In this document: positions 34,138 to 45,729 of the stretch, one piece after another
Numbering within the stretch: position 1 is the stretch's first letter
Layout: every line of letters starts with the position of its first letter
Source: Tanypteryx hageni
Lineage: Eukaryota; Arthropoda; Insecta; Odonata; Petaluridae
DNA length: 64,000 nt
Direction: 5' to 3'
Assembly: GCA_028673005.1 (NCBI GenBank)
Contig: CM054114.1
Coordinates: 127,749,307-127,813,306, forward strand
Position numbers and translations under genes: made by a program
The notes under the pieces: model-generated
Seen by the model: only the letters and a program-made list of their open reading frames with translations
Database searches by the model: none
Told to the model about the DNA's origin: nothing

Positions 34138-34494
34138 AGATAATAATAATAACAATAATAATAATAAATATTTATCATTGGCCGAAGAAATTAAAAACAT
34201 GTGGCAACAAAATAATGTTATTATAGTACCTATTATAATATCGTCTACAGGTGTCATCCCAAAAATACTATTCAAAAGTCTTGAAACTCTAGACCTAGAC
34301 AAAAATACATACATAAATTTACAAAAATCTATCATAATTAATACATGCTCTATTGTCCGACGACTTTTAAATGACAATACACCATAAATATACAATAGCT
34401 ATGCACACAGCCTGAGCCCGCTCCGCTGTAAGCATGAAAACCCGGAATTAATCCGCGTCAAGAATAATAATAATAATAGTAATAATAATAAAAT
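34138..34494 (+). mobile_element. LINE 3' end with (TAA)n tail
   Basis: The frame at 34178-34387 reads LAEEIKNMWQQNNVIIVPI, then ISSTGVIPKILFKSLETL, and ends SIIINTCSIVRRLLN. I recognise this as the C-terminal end of a non-LTR reverse transcriptase family (M-W----V-VIP-VIGA-GVIPK...LQK---L-T--IVR). The clade is unresolved. About 75 bases of 3' UTR precede a (TAA)n tail at 34462-34492. A TAA array also abuts the 5' truncation point (34139-34166). Confidence 0.6.
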
Positions 34495-35270
34495 TAGGAT
34501 AAGGTTTTTGGGTTTGACAAAAAGTTTGAAGCGATATTTAGAAAAAGTAGAACAAGATGGTACATGAGTTGATATGCGTCACACATTTTTTATTTCAGAC
34601 GAAAATGGTTTTTCTATAAATTTTCTTCTCTGCGGAATTTTTTATTTCATTTTCGACGGCTTAAAATTACGCAGATGTTAAGAGGTAAGTCCTCTTTAAG
34701 CGGATTATTTTTTTTTAATATTAAAAATTCGCAGTTAAACGCGAAGAAAAACAACCTACATGCCTGCGCATAAAAGGACACCCGAATAACAAACCGACAC
34801 ACATTAAAGTTAAAAACATGTTAGCGTGACCTATAAGCCTAAAAAATCCGATCATACAACCAAAAAAAAAAGACAAATCCACTTCTTTCTTTTGGTCAGA
34901 CCAAAAACCAGCCACACACCTCTCCTTGGCTCGCCAGTAAGAGAAAGATAAACCTATACAACAAGACTGTCTCGGAGAGGGAAAAAATCATTAATCACCA
35001 CCGAAAACAACCCCTCTCCCGTCTCGCCTGTTTCCGGGACAAAACGCTCTCCGCCACTCTATCCCTCTCAGGAAAGAGATACTTGTCGAATGGTACAGAA
35101 AAAATGGGAGAGAGAGAGTAGGATGAGACGGAGTATGGGGAGGCGTGGGGAGGAATTGGAATTCGGCAACAGATTCCCCAGCTTATTATCGTGCACCAAT
35201 TGACTCGAGGAAGGCCAATCATTGGTAGAGAAGGAAAAAATAAAAGAAAGAGAGGTATACTATTCCTCCA
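34495..35270. other. No recognisable gene
   Basis: AT-rich, then GC-richer from 34.9 kb. Small frames on both strands match no known family. Confidence 0.4.
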
Positions 35271-36203
35271 CTCTCACATCGTGAGGACTTTGTTATCGAA
35301 GATTCTCCAATCCCCCTCCAAACGAAACCTTTTCCAACTCACTCCACTTTCGTAACTCCTCTCTCCCCCTCCCTATTTCCGCCCTCTCTCCCCCCACCAT
35401 CCGCTCTCCCTGTCTCCTCTTTGCCGTTACTTCAAAAACTGTCCTCTCAACCTCATTCTTCCCTCCATTTCCACCACCAAACCACTCACACCCTCGTACC
35501 CTCCCTTCTCCTCCTCCTACTCACCCCACATTCTCCCGAGAGAATGACGACTTTTGCCGCGCCTCTTCCCATCTTCCCTCCGCGCCCTCGGCCCTCCCTC
35601 TTCCATATCCCTCACACCACTCCCCGGAGCAAGTTGAGGGACTCACTCGCTAACGACCATCGACCTTAACAACTTACGACGTACCCAAACTGAGGCAAAA
35701 CCTGTTCGAGCGAGTGGGAGAGTGCGTAGAGGGAGATAGGAGTGAGAAAGAAAGAAAGAAAGTGAGAGGGAAGGGTGACGGAGGTAAAAGAAAGAAAAAA
35801 GGAAGCAAGACTGAGAGTGGAGATGGCAGAGAGGGAGGAGAGAAGATGGTGGAGTGACTGAGAGCGGTGAGGAGATAAGAATAAAAGGATAAGGGAAAAG
35901 AAAAAGAGCGGAGGTTAGGGAAAATAAGATGAGGAAAGAGAATAAGAGAGAAAAGGAGATGGACGAACAGATAGAAAAAGAAACAGGAACAAGGTGAGGA
36001 TAGAGGAGATACGAGAAAGGAAAAATCGGTAAAAAATAGGGAAGTAGAGAAAGGAGAGAGAAGTGGAGAGAATAAGATGAGTCAAGGATAGACAGTACAT
36101 GAGAGTGGAGAGAGCATAGAAGAAACAATAGAGGTGAGTAGAATTAAAAGTAGAGGAGAGCAAGGGAAAGGCATAGGAGTATAGGGCAGAGTGCAGGAGA
36201 GAG
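35270..36203. repeat. CT-rich block switching to GA-rich block
   Basis: Pyrimidine-rich on the plus strand at 35270-35640, then purine-rich from about 35700 to the hAT insertion at 36204. Minus frames of 124 and 161 codons are Ser/Leu/Phe-rich repeat products. Confidence 0.75.
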
Positions 36204-36211
36204 GAGCACAT

Positions 36212-36736
36212 TAGGGTAACCGGAAATTCCGAGACTGTCCCGGATTTTAATTTAAGGTCCCTTTGTCCCGATGATGTTCTTTGGGACACCTATTTGTCCC
36301 GTATTTTTTGTCTCCGCTTTACGAAATCTCCTCGCCACAAAAATTTCATAAATGTGTTTAATCGGAATCACATTATATTGGAAAATACAATTATTGCTTA
36401 TTAAATCTTGTTACGATCGGTGGTATTCCTATTTTAGTCGTTGAAATTTAAGAGCAGACCACAGAGATGAAGAAATCGTCTCTCTTTTGGCTTGTGTTTC
36501 AAACACATAATGCAAATGTAGAAATAATGTTTCGAAAATAAATTTTGTATTATCTGACAAACAAAACAGCCTTGGCGTTAAAACAATCAATACCATTATA
36601 TTGTGTGTTTAAATTAAATATGACATCAAATTTTTTCCCGATAATTAAAAATGATAAAAATTATTGAAAAATTATATAAATTTATATAAAATGAAATAAG
36701 CCATATAGTGTTATTAACAACTTTTATATTAACTTC

Positions 36737-36798
<62 letters not shown>

Positions 36799-37513
36799 TT
36801 TGGACCCCGTCTAATCTGAAAAAATCCTAGTTTTTATTTATCGTATTTGTTATTGATAGTAAGTTTTTATTTATCTTAAATGCTTTTTGTCTTTATTCAC
36901 TATTGAAGATAGGTAATACTGCTGTAAAGGATGTTAATTTGAACAAATTAAAATGAAACATTTTAAAGTGTTGGGTTGTAGCTTAGCAATTCTTCAGATA
37001 ACTATATTCATACAGTGTTTGATATGGATGGTTGATGTGATGTTAGGAAAAGAACAATTTATTATTTTTATCATTTAAGTTAGGTGAGTAACATTTTTAC
37101 GCCCATGCAAGCAGTAAGGTTATCATAATTATATTATAAAATTTATTCATATTAAAGTATTAGCCAAATAAAAGTTGGTTATAAAAATTCATTTTTATAC
37201 ATTTACTTGTTTTATCATATATGCTACTTATATATATTTAACTTTATTATTTGTTCTTAAAGTAACTGTTATCTATAAATCGAGATATATTCTAAGATAT
37301 TTTACATATTCATTAAAATGAAATTATTTGTTAATACATTGAACAAAATTGTGCTCTGTATTTGCGAAGCTTATTTACTTTTAATTTAAGTGAATGTAAT
37401 TAAAAAGATACGAAAATTCAGATTGTCCCGGATTTTTTCAGATTATGTCCCGGATTTTCTTGTTCAGATCGTATCATGTCCTGTTTTTGCCTCCTAAGAA
37501 TCTGGTCACCCTA
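36212..37513. mobile_element. hAT-like non-autonomous element (1.3 kb)
   Basis: TIRs TAGGGTAACCGGA and (complemented) TAGGGTGACCAGA fit hAT YARNG. The 8-bp TSD is GAGCACAT (36204-36211) and GAGTACAT (37514-37521), with one mismatch. Subterminal direct copies of TGTCCCGGATTTT occur at both ends. It includes an (AT)n array at 36741-36786. No transposase was recognised. Confidence 0.85.
36741..36786. repeat. (AT)n microsatellite inside the hAT-like element
   Basis: About 46 bases of uninterrupted AT, followed by CACACG. Confidence 0.97.
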
Positions 37514-37789
37514 GAGTACATAGGTGAGTAGAGGATTACAATAGATAGGAGAGAATAGAAAAGTAATTATACACAGGAGTGAGACGAAAATGTATAAAGG
37601 AGTAAATAGAGAAGAGATTAAAGGAGAGAATGAGGAGAGAGTAGGGAAATGTCGAAGAATATAGGGGAGAAAAGAGTATAGAGGGGAGTACAGGTGAGTA
37701 GAGGAGTATAATAGAGAGAAGATAATAGGAAAGTTAGTATAGACAGGAGTGAGATGAAAAGGCATACAAGAGTAAAGAGGAGAGATTAA

Positions 37790-37970
37790 CCCTTAACTAC
37801 CGACCACTCGTATGTGAGGCGAGTGCGTTTTTTTTACCGCTGTTGCTCTCTATTATCTAATCTTGGAACCTCCTACATCCTAGTACCTTCAATTGGCTAT
37901 AGATGGAGTACTTGATTATAGCTTGTAGTGTTTTTATCTTTTTGTTTTCCTGTAAGCTATTTAGCTAAAA

Positions 37971-38032
<62 letters not shown>

Positions 38033-38353
38033 CATACATATACCCTTGAAAACATACAATTGCAATAAGTTTTGTATTTTTAAGACTTAACAAATTTTTA
38101 TTAAAAATACTCTATCAACAATTTTCTTTCTTTTATTGTGGTACTGTTTACATATATTGCCAATTTAAATTGTTAGGTTTGGCATGTTTTCATACAAAAA
38201 AAGGAAACTATCAGGCAATTAGATGTTAAAAAAAGAAAAACAGTATTAGAAGTCTTAGCATGCTTTATCACCGAGATATGTGGGGTAGAAGATGAAGTAG
38301 TCTGTGAGACGAGGCGTCGGTATTAGCGTGACATAACTGTCGGTAGTTAAGGG
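37790..38353. mobile_element. piggyBac-type MITE (564 bp)
   Basis: Perfect terminal inverted repeats CCCTTAACTACCGAC lie at both ends, flanked by TTAA (37786-37789 and 38354-38357). CCYT ends with a TTAA TSD are diagnostic of piggyBac. It contains a (TG)n(AT)n microsatellite and no coding region. The neighbouring tandem unit (about 37618) still has the unoccupied TTAA in the same context. Confidence 0.92.
37972..38042. repeat. (TG)n(AT)n(CA)n microsatellite inside the MITE
   Basis: TGTGTGTA, then about 45 bases of AT, then CACATACATACATATA. Confidence 0.95.
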
Positions 38354-38603
38354 TTAAAGGAGAGAACAGAGAGTAAGGAAATGTGGTGGAATTTTGGAGA
38401 GTATATAGGAGAGCACAGGTGAGTAGAGGAGTATAGAGGTGAATAGAGGAATACAGAAGTGAGTAGAGGTGTATAGAAGAGAGAACTGGAGAAAACAGAA
38501 ATGCAGATAGTAAATGAAAAAGAACAGAGAATAGACAGGAAATAGTTCAGAGATATAAGGAGAGAAATCAGGGAAGAAAGGAATAAGAGGAGAGACGAAA
38601 AAG

Positions 38604-38695
38604 GGATTGATTGATTGATGTGGTCTTTATTCGGGGTGAGATTGAGACTAAGAAGTCCCATCTTCCACCTAACCCCTCGTCATGAAACATACAGG
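38604..38695 (-). repeat. Repeat family 2, copy B (probable LINE 3' end with TCAA-type tail)
   Basis: Read on the minus strand it contains CTTAGTCTCAATCTCACCCC, then AATAAAGACC, then CAATCAATCAATCC, i.e. a polyadenylation-like word and a 4-base tandem tail. The core matches 20536-20622. Confidence 0.6.
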
Positions 38696-39010
38696 AGATA
38701 GTAAAGATGAGAAAGGAACAAGGATATAGAAATAAAAAGATAGATTTTGACCATAAAAGGAGACGCTGAAGAAATAGAAATAGATTTAGACGGCGGAAGA
38801 GAGAACAACTAAGAGTGAAAGAGAAGTAAAGAGGGGAACTGATATAGGGGAGGTACGGGTGAGGGACAAAAGTGGGCTGGGTGAGGGAGTGTGGTAGGGT
38901 GGAGGAGAGAAGGGTCCTGTTGGAACGAGAAAGGTAAACCTGAGGGAAAACGGGACGAAGGACCACGGAATAGAAAAGTCAAGAGTCTGGGAAGAAATAT
39001 TGACCAAGGG
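38696..39010. repeat. GA-rich tract
   Basis: Purine-rich continuation of the upstream block. Frames of 81-133 codons here are repeat products. Confidence 0.6.
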
Positions 39011-39333
39011 AAGGAAATGGCCGCAACCCTCTCTCTCTGTCTCTATACTTGTTCTCTCCGTCGCACTATCACTCTTTCGTGTTGCCTGGAATGGGAAAAT
39101 AATTACTACTCCGGAAGTGAAGGTATAATAAATTAAGCGGAGTGGGAGACGAAAATTAACGTTCGCTTCATCGAAGATATGCAGCAAAACGTGACGGGAA
39201 AATTGAATAATTTAAATACCAGTGCAAGTACGTAGGCTGTCAGATATAATTATGCAGTACAAATATTTTAGCTATGTAATTACTTCGCGTTAAAAACGTG
39301 TGCATAGGGCTTTATCTGTATTTATTTATTTAT

Positions 39334-39365
39334 CTATTATAAACATACCTGTCAAAAATGACGGG
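39334..39365 (-). mobile_element. Degenerate Helitron-like 3' terminus
   Basis: The hairpin CCCGTCA-TTTT-TGACAGG (minus strand, one mismatch) is identical in most of its sequence to the 6850-6867 hairpin. The terminal tetranucleotide here is ATAG instead of CTAG, so the end has decayed or is a different relative. Confidence 0.4.
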
Positions 39366-41520
39366 AGAAATATTAAAAGTGAAAAATTTAATATGAGATT
39401 GTCCATTTAAAAACGACGGCAAGATACTAATTTAATTAAGTTAATCTATTTTTTATTTTAAAAAGTCCATCAAAGCCTTCATTCAATTTTGTCCTTGTAT
39501 TATATCTATTAACAAAATGCTCGATTCCCTTTGTAGTTTACATAATGCTATAAAATAATGTCATAATATTATAAAAGATACCAAAACGGAACGCCATAGG
39601 TCAAACACCAATTAAAGACGGATTGAAATATTGTCTCTATAGTTAAAGAAATACTTTATTTGCTGTAGCATATTTAACCATTATACATACAATCAATAAC
39701 TCCGTCATATAATTGGATTTACGCTCATGGCAACGCTAGGTGGAGTCATTCTTCAATCATAACAACAACCATGAATTTATGCGAACCTAGTTACATAAGA
39801 TGACTTTTCGTGATCTGATTCATACAAAATAAATTTTCAGAAAATATAATATTTTCTTAACAAGTGTTTTATTTTTAAAAAAATTTTCTAGATGCAGAGT
39901 TTTTCTTTATCACTCCCTCTTACCTTGATGAAACGATCAAAGAACTTTAAACAATAAGTTTATTTTAATCCTTTCTCGTAATATCTATCAGCCTTCAATT
40001 TAACTTTACCATAAGTTCCATCGGTTGATAAGAGAAAAAACTCGATTTATTTTCGTCCTTTCTTCACTAAATAATTACAGAATTCATACGGAAAATATAA
40101 AAATACGAAAGATCTGACATTTTCAAGTCATTCACATGATAGCAAAAAAAATGTCATCGACACAAACTTCCTTTTCGGTAGAGCTTGTCGAAATTATCGC
40201 TTTTCTATAGAGGACGACAAAGATATTGCAAAAGTCAGAATTTTAGATGAGAGCGCCCTTGTTGTACCACCCGATCAACTACAGATTTTCTTTTGAAAAA
40301 TAAAGAACCCGGTATTATTTTACCATTATCATAGGCAGTTGAAAAGCGTCCTTGAAAACGGCTCCTTACGCAAAAGTTGAAGCAACTTATTAAAAAAACG
40401 TGGAAACCTATGGAAACATTAGACGTTTATTGACCTGACAAAACATCCAACAGAATGCGTTTTTAATATTTGGATCACAGGACAAAGAAAAATATCCGAT
40501 TTCCCCTCTTTGGAGAGAAAGCGCTTCGTTTGCTACCACGCGACAGCGACAGGGAAACCGCCATTGCAAAATGACGCAACGTACCTTTCCGTCGGTATGT
40601 TGTCGAAGGCGTAAAACAAAAAAAAGAGTCGGTACAAACTATTTTATTGCATTAATGGAACCGCGACCTACTTTTTCGAAACAAGGTTCTCTATTTGTTT
40701 TCGAATGGAAATTATTCTGGCGTCCACCTCTTTCATCCGCTTTTTCGATTATACCGACAAACCTCGTAGGCCCGACGTTCGGATGCCGCAGCTGCTGTTT
40801 TCAATGGGCACCAGTTGGGTCCAATAAATATATGTCTATACGCATATATATTCTTTATGCGTAGAACACTCGTCGAATGTTAGCTCGGAAATGTTCTTCT
40901 CGTGATATTTAAGCAACAATTCATTTCAATTCATCCCTGTTTTGGAGTGGATTATGACGAGAGGGTAGAAACAATTTGCGTGATTAAATTTTCCAAAGCT
41001 GGAACCGTACAATAAAGCCAAATAGGTAAGCTTCAATCAAATTAATGTTTTTCCTTGATGCTTTTAAGTGCAATCACGGAATTGATCGGAACAATAATTT
41101 AGTGTACTAGTGAACATTGCATTTAATCATTAACCATATAAAAACATTTGGCATCGCTACACGCCGTTTCTTTTTACGTTGAATCTTTAACGTATAGCAG
41201 AGATTTTCCTTTGAACGGACGCCAAAATCCAACTTACTTTATCCCGAAAACTGGCGGAAAAAATTGAAGAAATTCTCCATTAGAACTCGTTACATTTTTT
41301 CCCAACTCCCGTTCATGCATAAAAATGTTGAGCGCCTAATTCCGCCCGGAAACAGGTTCTACAAGAGAATATACAAAAGTCACCGCATCGATAAAAGTAA
41401 CGCCTCGCCGCGGAGGCAACCGGCCCATTTCGGTGTATCTCCCTCCGCGGGACGCCTCTCATACGAGAAAGGCTAAACCTTGAGATTGGCCCGCCGTAGT
41501 CCTATCAGCAAGGGAACAAG
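39366..41520. other. No recognisable gene
   Basis: AT-rich to 40.5 kb, then more mixed. A 97-codon plus frame (40571-40864) with several Cys and a 70-codon frame (41264-41476) match no family I know. I cannot exclude an exon, but see no supporting splice or motif evidence. Confidence 0.35.
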
Positions 41521-41523
41521 AGG

Positions 41524-41940
41524 TAATCGTTATGAAAGGCATACAGAGAAAGAGAAAGGACGATAAAGAAAGGGGAAAGGAGGAGAGGGCGAGATCTTTC
41601 GCGGAATATTGGTTGGAGGAATTTGGGACAAAGAGGTTGAGAGAGAGTGGGAGTGAGGATGTTGCCTGGTGTACAGGGAAGCGGTCAGAAATAATTGAGG
41701 TCGAAATGGTAGGACAGGGAGAACGGAATAGGGATCCAGTCCAGTAGTGGGCGAATAGAGGGAAAGTGATGAGAGGGGAAAGTGGAGAATGTACTGGTAA
41801 AGTGGAAGGTGAGGTGAATATGAGCGGAAAGGGAGGGAAGAAAAAGGCAAGCTATTCATTGTGAAGTGGGAATGAGGAGATAGGAGGGAATAAAAGAAGA
41901 GGAATTAGGACTATAAGGGTACAGATGGAGGCCTTTTAGT
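41524..41940. repeat. GA-rich tract
   Basis: Purine-rich imperfect repeat. The 71- and 109-codon frames are by-products. Confidence 0.7.
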
Positions 41941-42955
41941 CCACCCTTAAAAATGCAGCTAGCTTTGGTTATCGATTCGTAAGCACTATCTGAACTTGCG
42001 AACACCATCGCGTACGTGACATTTTATCTCTATTTCTATGGAAACAACTGTGCCAGAAAACATTCCAAACATGAGTTGCGTCTTCTACGTGAATCAATGT
42101 ACATACATTGAGATCTTGCAGGATTAGACATCTTCCAATATATACGAAATGATTGCCAGTGCAAGAAATAATTCGTGTCTAAAAAGATTATCGTTAGAAG
42201 TAAATAGAATGGTAATGTTATTTCGTAGACCACTTTTCTGAAAAGCTATTGGTTTTCTTTTGCGATATCTATTAATCGGTAGGGCCACTTGAAATATAAT
42301 TCTTTTATAATCGAAGTTGCTCAAAGGGCGGTTCAGTAAGGTTACTTTAAGTACGGCCCAAATTTCTTCTGTTGAATGCAAAATATTAGCATATCCAAAT
42401 AAGCTGTTAAATTTTACCTTAAGCTCAAGAGATGTATCTACATTCAAATGGAAAAAAGGTAAAACGTATGCACGCTACAATACAACATACACAAAAATGA
42501 GATAGATATATCACCAAGCCATGCAAAGGTCTTAAACAGCATTAGCTATCATTTAGTAGAGCCTTATTCGCACGAAAATGAGCATCACTTCTCAAATTGG
42601 GCAAAATTAATATCCCACGCAGTGAATTTATTTGCAAATTTCCTTTTGGTATTTATAATACGATACTAATATTACATCCAAAATGTTCACTTTCAGAAAA
42701 TACAAATCGGCAAACCAAGAACTTGGTCCACCTTATCAAATCGGTAACAGATTGAGCATTGGAAAAGCCTACTAGTAGTCACTTTACTTTCCCAGTAAGA
42801 ATAGAAGATGTGTTGAACGAAACTAAGATGGTCGAGAGACTGAACGAGGTTACTGTTCAAGGGGGTTTCATGAATGGCGTAAGAAGGGCGGCATGACTTT
42901 CAGGGGCAATGTCAAAGAAATATCGGGTGAAAACTCCTGCCGGCTAGCGTGAAGG
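41941..42955. other. No recognisable gene
   Basis: AT-rich DNA. A 107-codon minus frame (42124-42447) and a 62-codon plus frame (42317-42505) overlap head-on and match nothing I recognise. Confidence 0.4.
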
Positions 42956-42959
42956 AAGC

Positions 42960-43900
42960 GGTCTTTCTAAAAGACGAGAAAATGAACGCAAAAGAAAGAG
43001 ATAACAGGGAAAGGGGATAATTGGAGAAACGGAGGGAGCTTGGGAGGGAGAGGGGAAGATAAGAAAGAGTAAGAGGAATAGAAAAGGGAGGGAGAGAAAA
43101 AGGAGAGAGGGAAGGAGAGAGGGAAGGAGAGAGAGGGAAGGAGAGAGAGGGAAGGAGGGAGAGAGGAGATATGAGATGACGGAGACAAAGAGAGGAGAGA
43201 AAGGGAGGGAAAGAGAGAGGGAAAGAGAGAGGAGGGGTGGGGGAGAGAGAGAAGGGGTGGGGGAGAGAGAGAGAGGAATGGAGAGTGAGGGAGGGTGTGG
43301 GTAAAGAGAAGGGAGAGAGGGGAGAGGAGGAGACGGGGAGAGGAGAAGGGAGAGACAAGGACGGGAACCAAGCGGTCACTAAAATGTGGAGGATTGGGTG
43401 AGAACTACTGCGTTGGTAGGAAAACGAGGCCGTGAAAGGCGAGAGTACTTGAAAGGAAAAAAGACAGAAAGATACGGAGAGGGATGAGGAGTCGGCGGTG
43501 AGGCAGGAGGGGGATGAGCATCCCGAGACATCTGGAGGTATCATGTCAGGGAATGGATTCTGGGAAACGGACTAGAGATGGCAGGAATGCCTGGGAGTTA
43601 GAAAATGTAACGGGGTAAGAAGGGGGAAGGGAAAGATGTACGTCTGGGAGATAAGGAGGGGAAAACAGAGAGAGGGAGAGAAGGGAGGGAGGAGGGTGGT
43701 GCAGCAATCAGAGAGAGAGAGAGAGAATGTCCCGCGGCGACAAAAGATATCCCAAAAGCGTCCTCCGGAGAGAGGTGGGTTTTGCGGATGCGACAGAGAG
43801 AGAGAGAGAGAAGGACACTGTTGGGGAAGCATTGTCTGCTGTTTTTCTTGAAGGGAAGAAGGAATCGGAAGGGTGGGAATGAGGGTGAGGAACAAGGGAA
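42960..43900. repeat. GA-rich tracts
   Basis: Nearly pure purine on the plus strand at 42990-43360 and 43620-43900, with GAGAGAGGGAAGGAGA units near 43100-43160. The 210-, 134- and 120-codon minus frames are Ser/Leu/Pro-rich translations of this and are not genes. Confidence 0.85.
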
Positions 43901-43921
43901 GCTTTGGACGATCCTTGCCAC

Positions 43922-44067
43922 TTTCTGCTCCCATCTCCTACCCGCTGTTCTTCCATTGAGATTTCTTTCCCACTTCCCCCCTCTCCCCTTCTCTTTTCTG
44001 CTCCCATCTTCTACCCGCTGTTCTTCTATTGAGATTTCTTTCCTTCTTCCCCCCTCTCCTTTCTCCC
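43922..44067. repeat. 73-bp tandem duplication in a CT-rich block
   Basis: TTTCTGCTCCCATC starts at 43922 and again at 43995. The two 73-base units share CTACCCGCTGTTCTT and ATTGAGATTTCTTTCC with a few substitutions. The block is pyrimidine-rich and follows directly on a purine-rich one. Confidence 0.9.
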
Positions 44068-45335
44068 TCTCTCTTTGATTCCGAGGTCCATCACAGAGTT
44101 CGCAAGCAATCTTCGAGGTTTTCGGGAAATTTCCAATTTCTCGGTGATACGAGAGAGAGCTCGTGTGGAGTCTTTTAATGGCTCAAAACGAATGGCTGTC
44201 CCGGGAAGTTATGAGTGGAGTTTCTTGGTTAGATGGTGGGTTCGATGCTATCTCGATAATTTTCGGAAGTATTTTGACGGAATCGTTTGTTACACATCTA
44301 ACTGCGAGCTCTGCACGAAACCTAATGGTGGCATATGATACAAGTTTGGGAATTAATATAAATTACATAACATCTAGATTTTGACATACTAAATGAAGAT
44401 GTTGATATTGAATTAAAGCTTCTGTCTTACAATTAGTGTTGTCTGAACTTCATTACATCCCATAAATTGGAACGAAATCTTAGACTGGATATTATGCATA
44501 TTTGAAATTCTTATCTCAAAAAATATACCCATTATTTAAATTTAATATTTATTTTAGACACAAATTTACTATGGTAAAAATTTTTGAGTCAATTAATCGG
44601 CTCGTCTAATGGCTAAAATAAAACTATGAAAACCTATTATCGATGAATGGTTGCTTTTTAGTTGAAGCGGGCGTCTGGTTTCCATGGTTATTTCATATGC
44701 AACAGAATAGATTTCTTTGTGCTGCATGAAAATCATAATAAAAACATTCCGACCTATGAAAATTCATTCCAACTTTTATTTTAAAGTTAAATCGCGGATT
44801 CGCATTTCAGCCGCGCTCTCATCATCGCAGGCCAAAAATCCCTCCCTTAAGCTTTTGACTGAGTACTGGAGTACGCGGGGAATGCTACCGGGACGCAGAG
44901 CTCAGTGTCATACGAGAAACATGCGGCGCGCGCGGCGGTCGAACTAACACACACACAAATAAGAAAACGCATTTTGCGTACAGATTCAAACTCGCTGAAC
45001 TTTCATTCCCGTTAGCGCTATTGCGGTTCGAACTCCATTCGAGATAGAAATGATCAAATAGATGGAGAGGCTGAAAAGTTTATTCCTCTAGCCACATGCG
45101 ACCTCCGCGAGCGTACACGCGAGTGAGAGAGAGATGTAATTCATTGCGTTCCCATATGGCCAATAAACCCGAGAATTATGCGTGGCCTACGCGAGAGACG
45201 TAACGGGAAAAGCTTTCTGTTACTAAAGAGAATTGTGTAGAGAAAGGCAAAGTTTTTGTTTTACTTTAAATTCAAAGGTCCAATCCGACAATGGCCAAAT
45301 TTTTCTGCATTTATTACTTATTTATTACTATTTAA
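44068..45335. other. No recognisable gene
   Basis: Two overlapping plus frames at 44075-44384 and one at 44717-44947 (Arg-rich end) match no family. The 44.8-45.2 kb part is locally CpG-rich. Confidence 0.35.
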
Positions 45336-45365
45336 CTAGAACAAGTGTCCGTCAAAGGTGATGGG
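45336..45365 (-). mobile_element. Helitron-like 3' terminus
   Basis: Minus strand: the hairpin CCCATCA-CCTT-TGACGGA is followed by 8 bases, CTAG (45339-45336) and T. It differs from the end at 3389-3418 by only a few bases in the hairpin. Confidence 0.5.
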
Positions 45366-45729
45366 AAATGGAAGTAAGTTTCGTAATTTAAATGCTCTTA
45401 AACGGAAAATCGAAGGCTATTTTTTTCTAATTCTAATTTTTAAAGGAATGAAAGCGAAAAATCGATTAATTACGTGATATAATTCGGGAAGCAAATTATA
45501 TTCTTGAGTCAAATTCGGGTATTTTTTCCGAGCTTTCGTTCCGTCATTGACTTTTAATGTGTGATTAAAGCAGTCCTTCCAAATTTCAATATTCTATCTA
45601 GTCGGGATGTTTGTTAAAACGTTAAAAAAAGCGTTACATAGAGTGACAAAATAAGCATTTTTAATTTAGGATTCCGAAATTACGACCTAATCAGCCGGAG
45701 ACCTTCGATAACCAGAAATTCCGAAAAGC

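Larger units (their letters stand above)
36130..38520. repeat. Purine-rich tandem repeat, period ~160-170 bp, split by two transposons
   Basis: The phrase AGGTGAGTAGAGG marks unit starts at 37522, 37692 and 38417, with a related one at 36132. Units 1 and 2 align over ~100 bases (CAGGAGTGAGAYGAAAA, AAGAGATTAAAGGAGAGAA). Removing the piggyBac MITE (564 bp plus one TTAA) leaves unit 2 at about 157 bp, against 170 bp for unit 1. Unit 0 lies left of the hAT insertion. Confidence 0.75.

Noticed and set aside
42912..43544. 210-codon minus frame, with 134-codon overlap
   Set aside because: The same low-complexity explanation applies: pure GA tract on the plus strand.
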